Shown here: positions 60,530 to 64,000 of the stretch, piece after piece
Numbering within the stretch: position 1 is the stretch's first letter
Layout of the letters: every line of letters starts with the position of its first letter
Source: DASZIT01 sp963709665
Lineage (GTDB): Bacteria > Actinomycetota > Acidimicrobiia > Acidimicrobiales > RAAP-2
Length of the DNA stretch: 64,000 nucleotides
Direction of reading: 5' to 3'
NCBI GenBank assembly: GCA_963709665.1
Contig: CAVPWU010000011.1
Location: 270,911-334,910, forward strand
Translations under genes and position numbers: made by a program
The notes under the pieces: model-generated
The model's input: only the letters and a program-made list of their open reading frames with translations
Databases searched by the model: none
What the model was told of the DNA's origin: nothing

Positions 60530-61626
60530 GCCCGGCCCCACCGGCGCCGGATCGGCTCCGGGTGGTGCAGTGGACCACCGGCAACGTCGCCCGGCAGACC
60601 GTCCGGGCCATCCTCGACCGTGACGACCTCGAGCTGGTCGGCGTGTTCGCCCACTCCCCGGCCAAGGTCGGCCGGGACGTCGCCGACCTGTGCGGGCTCG
60701 ACTCCCCCACCGGGGTGACGGCGACCGACGACGTCGACCTGCTCCTGGGCCTCCGCCCGGACTGCGTGGTCTACAACGCGCTCCACCTCGATGTCGACGA
60801 GGTGGCCACCATCCTGCGCTCGGGGGCCAACGTGGTGACCACCTCCGAGTTCCTCACCGGTCGGACCGTCGGCGACCGGGCGCGGGCGAGGCTCCAGGAG
60901 GCGGCGGTGGAAGGCGGGGCGACCCTGTTCGGGAGCGGCATGAACCCCGGCTTCCTCAACCTCATCGCCGGGGTGGCCGCCGGTGCCAGTCTCGGCGTCC
61001 GACGCCTCACGGCGACGGAGTCGGTCGACGTCAGCCTCTACGCCGGCGACGGCAACATGGACGCCTTCGGATGGGGACGGCCCCCCGACGCACCCGGGCT
61101 GGCCGAGGCGGTCGAACGGGCGACCCTGGTCTTCCACGACGGGCTCGAGGTGCTCGCCGGGATGCTCGGCCTCGAGGCGTACGAGCCGCGCTGCCGGGTC
61201 GACTTCGCGGTGGCCACCCGGGACCTGGACCTGCCCGGCCGGCCCATCGCCGCCGGCACCGTGGCCGGACTCGACGTCCGGTGGGAGGCGGTCCGTGACG
61301 GGGACGTGCTCATCGAACTCCACCAGCGCTGGGTGATGGGTCGCCACCTCGAGCCCGCCTGGACGGTGGAGCACGGGTGGATCGTCGAGGTCACCGGCGA
61401 CCCGCGCCTCCGCGTGAGGGTCGACGTCCGGCCGGACACCGAGGACCTCGGCTCCCTGACCGCCCCGGACCTCCACGCCATCGGGATGAGGCTCACCGCC
61501 CTGCCGATCGTCAATGCCATCGCCCCGGTCTGTGCCGCCGGGCCCGGGATCCGCACCTATGCCGACCTCCCGGTGATCTCGACCCGGTTGACGGCGGCAT
61601 CGGAAGCGTCGGTGGCCGACCCGTAG
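60526..61626 (+). CDS. NAD(P)-binding dihydrodipicolinate-reductase-like protein
   Basis: 366 residues. N-terminal Rossmann domain of DapB type: RVVQWTTGNVARQTVRAILD, LELVGVFAHSPAKVGRDVAD, NVVTTSEFLTG; then GMNPGFLNLIAG and a C-terminal beta domain. Not a true DapB (length and active-site region differ). Probably acts in the same pathway as the upstream gene. GTG 60526 overlaps its stop as GTGA. Confidence 0.85.
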   Translation: MSPAPPAPDRLRVVQWTTGNVARQTVRAILDRDDLELVGVFAHSPAKVGRDVADLCGLDSPTGVTATDDVDLLLGLRPDCVVYNALHLDVDEVATILRSGANVVTTSEFLTGRTVGDRARARLQEAAVEGGATLFGSGMNPGFLNLIAGVAAGASLGVRRLTATESVDVSLYAGDGNMDAFGWGRPPDAPGLAEAVERATLVFHDGLEVLAGMLGLEAYEPRCRVDFAVATRDLDLPGRPIAAGTVAGLDVRWEAVRDGDVLIELHQRWVMGRHLEPAWTVEHGWIVEVTGDPRLRVRVDVRPDTEDLGSLTAPDLHAIGMRLTALPIVNAIAPVCAAGPGIRTYADLPVISTRLTAASEASVADP

Positions 61627-61776
61627 GCGGCCCGGGGAGGGAAGACCCGGTGATGGGCGGCCCAGGACGGCCCGGGGATGAGCGACCCGGGGAGGGGCGG
61701 CCCGGGGAGGGGCTCTGACCGATCCTCCCCTCGGACGCAGGCCACCTTCAGGTCGGCTGACCGGCCTCCGGTGGCC

Positions 61777-62190
61777 TCACTCGGGCCCGGCTCCCCCGTC
61801 CCACCGCGGCGAGCCGTCGGCCACCCAGGTGTTGATGACCTCCTCGCAGGGCACCACCAGGCCGGCGATGTTGGGGTACCCGGCATAGGGGGCCAGCATG
61901 ACCAGCGTCTCGCGCAGCTCGTCGGGGGTGAGCTCGCCCCGCTTCAGGGCGGCCCGGGCCTGGATCCTCCAGGTGTCGACCTGGCCGTTGGCGGCGATCA
62001 CCCCCATGAGCAGCATCCGTCGGGTCCGCACATCGAGCACGCCGCGGCGCCAGACCTGGTCGAAGAGGGTCTGGACCATCACGTCGTTGAACGCCATGGT
62101 GCCCTCGGGGAGGGTGACCACGTCGCCGGCGTAGACGTCGCGGAGGACCTCGAGGCCGCGGTCGTAGGGGGCGGGGGAGGTGTCGGTCAT
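61777..62190 (-). CDS. Carboxymuconolactone decarboxylase-fold protein
   Basis: 137 residues. AhpD/CMD-like helical fold: FNDVMVQTLFDQVWRRGVLD, RTRRMLLMGVIAANGQVDTW, LRETLVMLAPYAGYPNI. There is no CxxC, so not an AhpD peroxidase; gamma-carboxymuconolactone decarboxylase-like chemistry is likelier. ATG 62190. Convergent with the reductase gene; the 150-bp gap holds short CGGCCCGGGGA repeats. Confidence 0.85.
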   Translation of the reverse strand: MTDTSPAPYDRGLEVLRDVYAGDVVTLPEGTMAFNDVMVQTLFDQVWRRGVLDVRTRRMLLMGVIAANGQVDTWRIQARAALKRGELTPDELRETLVMLAPYAGYPNIAGLVVPCEEVINTWVADGSPRWDGGAGPE

Positions 62191-62229
62191 GTCGTCATCC
62201 CTTCGTCGGGGTGCCGGGTCGGCACCGGG

Positions 62230-63108
62230 TCAGGTGTCGTCGTCCGCGGTGCCGGACGGGTCGGGCAGGCGGTAGGTCCGGAGGAACTCGGCCTCGGCGA
62301 GGTCACGGGCGGGCAGGTCCACGTGGTGCTGCTCGCCGACCAGGTGCATCAGCGCCAGGTCCTTGGTGATGATGGCCCCCGAGGTCCGCCGCATGGGCAG
62401 GATGTTGCGGTCCTCGATGATGCTGTCGGGCAGCTCGTGGAGGCTGAAGAAGCTCTCCCCCATCCGGCCCAGCTGGCCGTTGGCGGCCATGGCCTCCTTC
62501 AGCCCCCCGACCGGCAGGTCGAGGTCCTTGGCCAGACGGACCGCCTCGGCCACTCCGAGGTGGGACACGTAGGTCTGGAGGTTCAGGCACAGCTTCAGCA
62601 GGTTGGCGTTGCCCAGGGGGCCGGCCTGGACCAGCGTCTCCCCACACGCCGTCAGGATCGGCTCCAGGGCGGCGATGTCGGCGGGGTCCCCGCCGAGCAG
62701 GAAGGTCGTGCGCCCCTCGGCGGCCGCGAAGTGCCCGCCCGTGAGGCACGCCTCGACGATCCGGACCCCGTGCACCGCGCCCTCGGTCGCCGCCCAGCCC
62801 ACGGTCTCGGGAAGCACCGTGCTGTGGATGGCCACCACCGCCCCCTCGGCCAGAGTGGCGAACAGACCGTCGGGACCGTCGAGCACCGCCCGTACCTGGG
62901 CGTCGGCGGGGACGCAGACCCCGACCATGTCCGACGATCGGGCCACGTCGGCCACCGAGGCGGCGCCGACCGCTCCCTGGTCCACGACCGCCTGCAGGGG
63001 CTCCGGGTCGAGATCGAACACCGTGGGGCGGAGCCCGGCACGGAGCATGCTCTCGACCAGGGGTCGGCCGATGAGGCCGATCCCGATGAATCCGATGCGG
63101 GTACTCAT
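62230..63108 (-). CDS. 3-hydroxyisobutyrate dehydrogenase-like NAD(P)-binding protein
   Basis: 292 residues. RIGFIGIGLIGRPLVESMLR (GxGxxG), EACLTGGHFAAAEGRTTFLL (family substrate loop), GNANLLKLCLNLQTYVSHLG with the catalytic-type Lys, and KDLALMHLVGE. Beta-hydroxyacid dehydrogenase family; substrate unknown. ATG 63108 has AAGGAG upstream; 39 bp before the CMD gene, so one operon. Confidence 0.9.
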   Translation of the reverse strand: MSTRIGFIGIGLIGRPLVESMLRAGLRPTVFDLDPEPLQAVVDQGAVGAASVADVARSSDMVGVCVPADAQVRAVLDGPDGLFATLAEGAVVAIHSTVLPETVGWAATEGAVHGVRIVEACLTGGHFAAAEGRTTFLLGGDPADIAALEPILTACGETLVQAGPLGNANLLKLCLNLQTYVSHLGVAEAVRLAKDLDLPVGGLKEAMAANGQLGRMGESFFSLHELPDSIIEDRNILPMRRTSGAIITKDLALMHLVGEQHHVDLPARDLAEAEFLRTYRLPDPSGTADDDT

Positions 63109-63244
63109 GAGACGGACTCCTTGTGGCACTGGGCAGGCCGGATCACCGCCGTGGCTGCCGATCGGTGGAAGGCGCCGGGCACGGGAGGACGACCGTCGCC
63201 GTCGGCCCGGGCCCCGCGCCGCCGCAGCCCGGTCACCTTGCCAT

Positions 63245-63268
63245 CCAGGTTTACACATGTCAACCTGG
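63245..63268. promoter_or_regulatory. 24-bp palindrome, probable TetR operator
   Basis: CCAGGTTTACA and TGTCAACCTGG (10 of 11 arm positions pair, 2-bp centre) between the divergent 3-HIBDH-like gene (start 63108) and tetR (start 63391). Size and symmetry fit a TetR dimer or dimer-pair site controlling both directions. Confidence 0.7.
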
Positions 63269-63390
63269 GAACCGGGTCAACAGCCCGGCGGGCAGGACCC
63301 GTGGGGCGTCCACACGGGAAGGAAGGTAACGGGCACGATGGCGAAGAGGGTTCCCCTCCGGCTCCCCGGACCCCGCACCCCCGGGCGCTC

Positions 63391-63996
63391 ATGACCGGCG
63401 TCGACACGACGGCTCCGGGGACGGTGCCGCGCCAGTGGCTCTCCGAGCGTCAGTCGGCCAGCGTCACCGCCCTCCTCGATGCCGCCCTCGACGAGGTCCG
63501 CGCCGTCGGCTTCGAGAAGCTCACCGTGCGATCGGTCGCCCATCGCGCGGGTCTGACCCACACCACCGCCTACAGCTACTTCACCTCGAAGGCGCACCTG
63601 ATCTCGGAGCTGCACTGGCGGCAGATGCAGGCGATCCCCGCCCCCCGGGTGGCACCGGACGCGACCTTCGTCGACCGGGTGTGCGCGGCGTTCGAAGGTC
63701 CGTCCGCCGCCCTGGCCGCGGATCCCCGACTGTCGCGCGCCGTCTTCATGGCCATCATCTCCGACGAGCCCGACGTCACCCGGATTCGGGGGGCGGTCGC
63801 CGCCGGGACGATCGGGCACCTGCGTGCCGCGCTCGGCCCGTTCGACGACCCGGAGCTGGTCAGCGCCCTCTTCATGGCCTACAGCGGCGCCATGATGCTG
63901 GTCGGGACCGGCAATCGGGACTTCCTCGAGGTGATCCCCCGGATGCGGGCGCTCGCACGGCTGATCGATCCGACCTCGTCGGCCGGGCACCGCTGA
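63391..63996 (+). CDS. TetR-family transcriptional regulator
   Basis: 201 residues. HTH region ~20-65: ASVTALLDAALDEVRAVGF, LTVRSVAHRAGLTHTTAYSY, FTSKAHLISEL. The ligand domain is diverged. ATG 63391, stop within the window. Likely controls the divergent 3-HIBDH/CMD operon and, through the matching half-site at 59237, the 59291-61626 pair. Confidence 0.9.
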   Translation: MTGVDTTAPGTVPRQWLSERQSASVTALLDAALDEVRAVGFEKLTVRSVAHRAGLTHTTAYSYFTSKAHLISELHWRQMQAIPAPRVAPDATFVDRVCAAFEGPSAALAADPRLSRAVFMAIISDEPDVTRIRGAVAAGTIGHLRAALGPFDDPELVSALFMAYSGAMMLVGTGNRDFLEVIPRMRALARLIDPTSSAGHR

Positions 63997-64000
63997 TTCG

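Noticed and set aside
61678..63390. Long plus-strand open frame continuing into tetR
   Set aside because: Only the part from 63391 has a TetR fold; the upstream part is antisense to the CMD and 3-HIBDH-like genes.

Overview
The window is GC-rich (well over 70 % in most genes), uses GTG starts very often and packs genes into long operons. Gene content (mycothiol-type ECF sigma/anti-sigma pair, CarD, DisA-RadA, ClpC, EgtB/EgtD ergothioneine genes, DUF222/HNH protein, F420-type LLM oxidoreductase, DUF2342 metalloprotease, DevR/DevS-like two-component pair) points to a high-GC actinobacterium, most likely an Acidimicrobiia-type lineage. That placement is inferred from gene content only. No tRNA, rRNA, CRISPR array, prophage or insertion sequence was seen.

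Region 1 (1-15.7 kb) is the most striking part and reads as a compact dormancy/hypoxia island. A divergent response regulator/GAF histidine kinase pair very like mycobacterial DosR(DevR)/DosS(DevS) sits in the middle (10.0-12.0 kb). Around it lie two tandem-domain universal stress proteins, two zinc alcohol dehydrogenases, two PPOX-fold flavin/pyridoxamine-oxidase-like proteins (one fused to an HTH), a GNAT acetyltransferase, an ABC-2 exporter, a CYTH-CHAD polyphosphate-type protein, a glycerolipid-type acyltransferase, a membrane protein and two tiny unknown proteins. Eight near-palindromic 15-bp sites resembling the mycobacterial DosR box (consensus GGGACTTTNGNCCCT) lie in the gaps in front of these units, mostly oriented with transcription.

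Region 2 (15.8-27.3 kb) is mixed: a TetR/amidohydrolase operon with a promoter-embedded palindrome, a branched-chain-amino-acid-type substrate-binding lipoprotein with a frameshift near its C-terminus, a GT2/ArnT-like glycosyltransferase pair, egtB-egtD, a flavin disulfide reductase and a DUF427 gene.

Region 3 (27.4-52.6 kb, mostly minus strand) is housekeeping: rlmB-ispF-ispD-carD, disA, radA, clpC, a divergent trans-polyprenyl diphosphate synthase, a frameshifted DUF222/HNH gene, a secreted protein, the NAD/pantothenate/CoA operon (DUF2520 reductase-panC-panD-nadB-nadC-coaX), the folate operon (folE, then folP-phosphatase-like-folB-folK), tilS-hpt, a DUF2342 metalloprotease and sigR/rsrA. 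Several 3' gene ends carry hexanucleotide or 16-bp tandem repeats, and one of these repeats contains a frameshift.

Region 4 (52.7-64 kb) looks catabolic or detoxifying: a beta-lactamase-fold hydrolase, acyl-CoA dehydrogenase, peptidase E, quinone-oxidoreductase-like MDR protein, double-VOC protein, F420-dependent LLM oxidoreductase, a histidine/cysteine-rich protein of unknown function, a dihydrodipicolinate-reductase-like protein, a carboxymuconolactone-decarboxylase-fold protein, a 3-hydroxyisobutyrate-dehydrogenase-like protein and a TetR regulator. A palindrome lies upstream of the TetR gene, and part of it recurs upstream of the unknown-protein gene.
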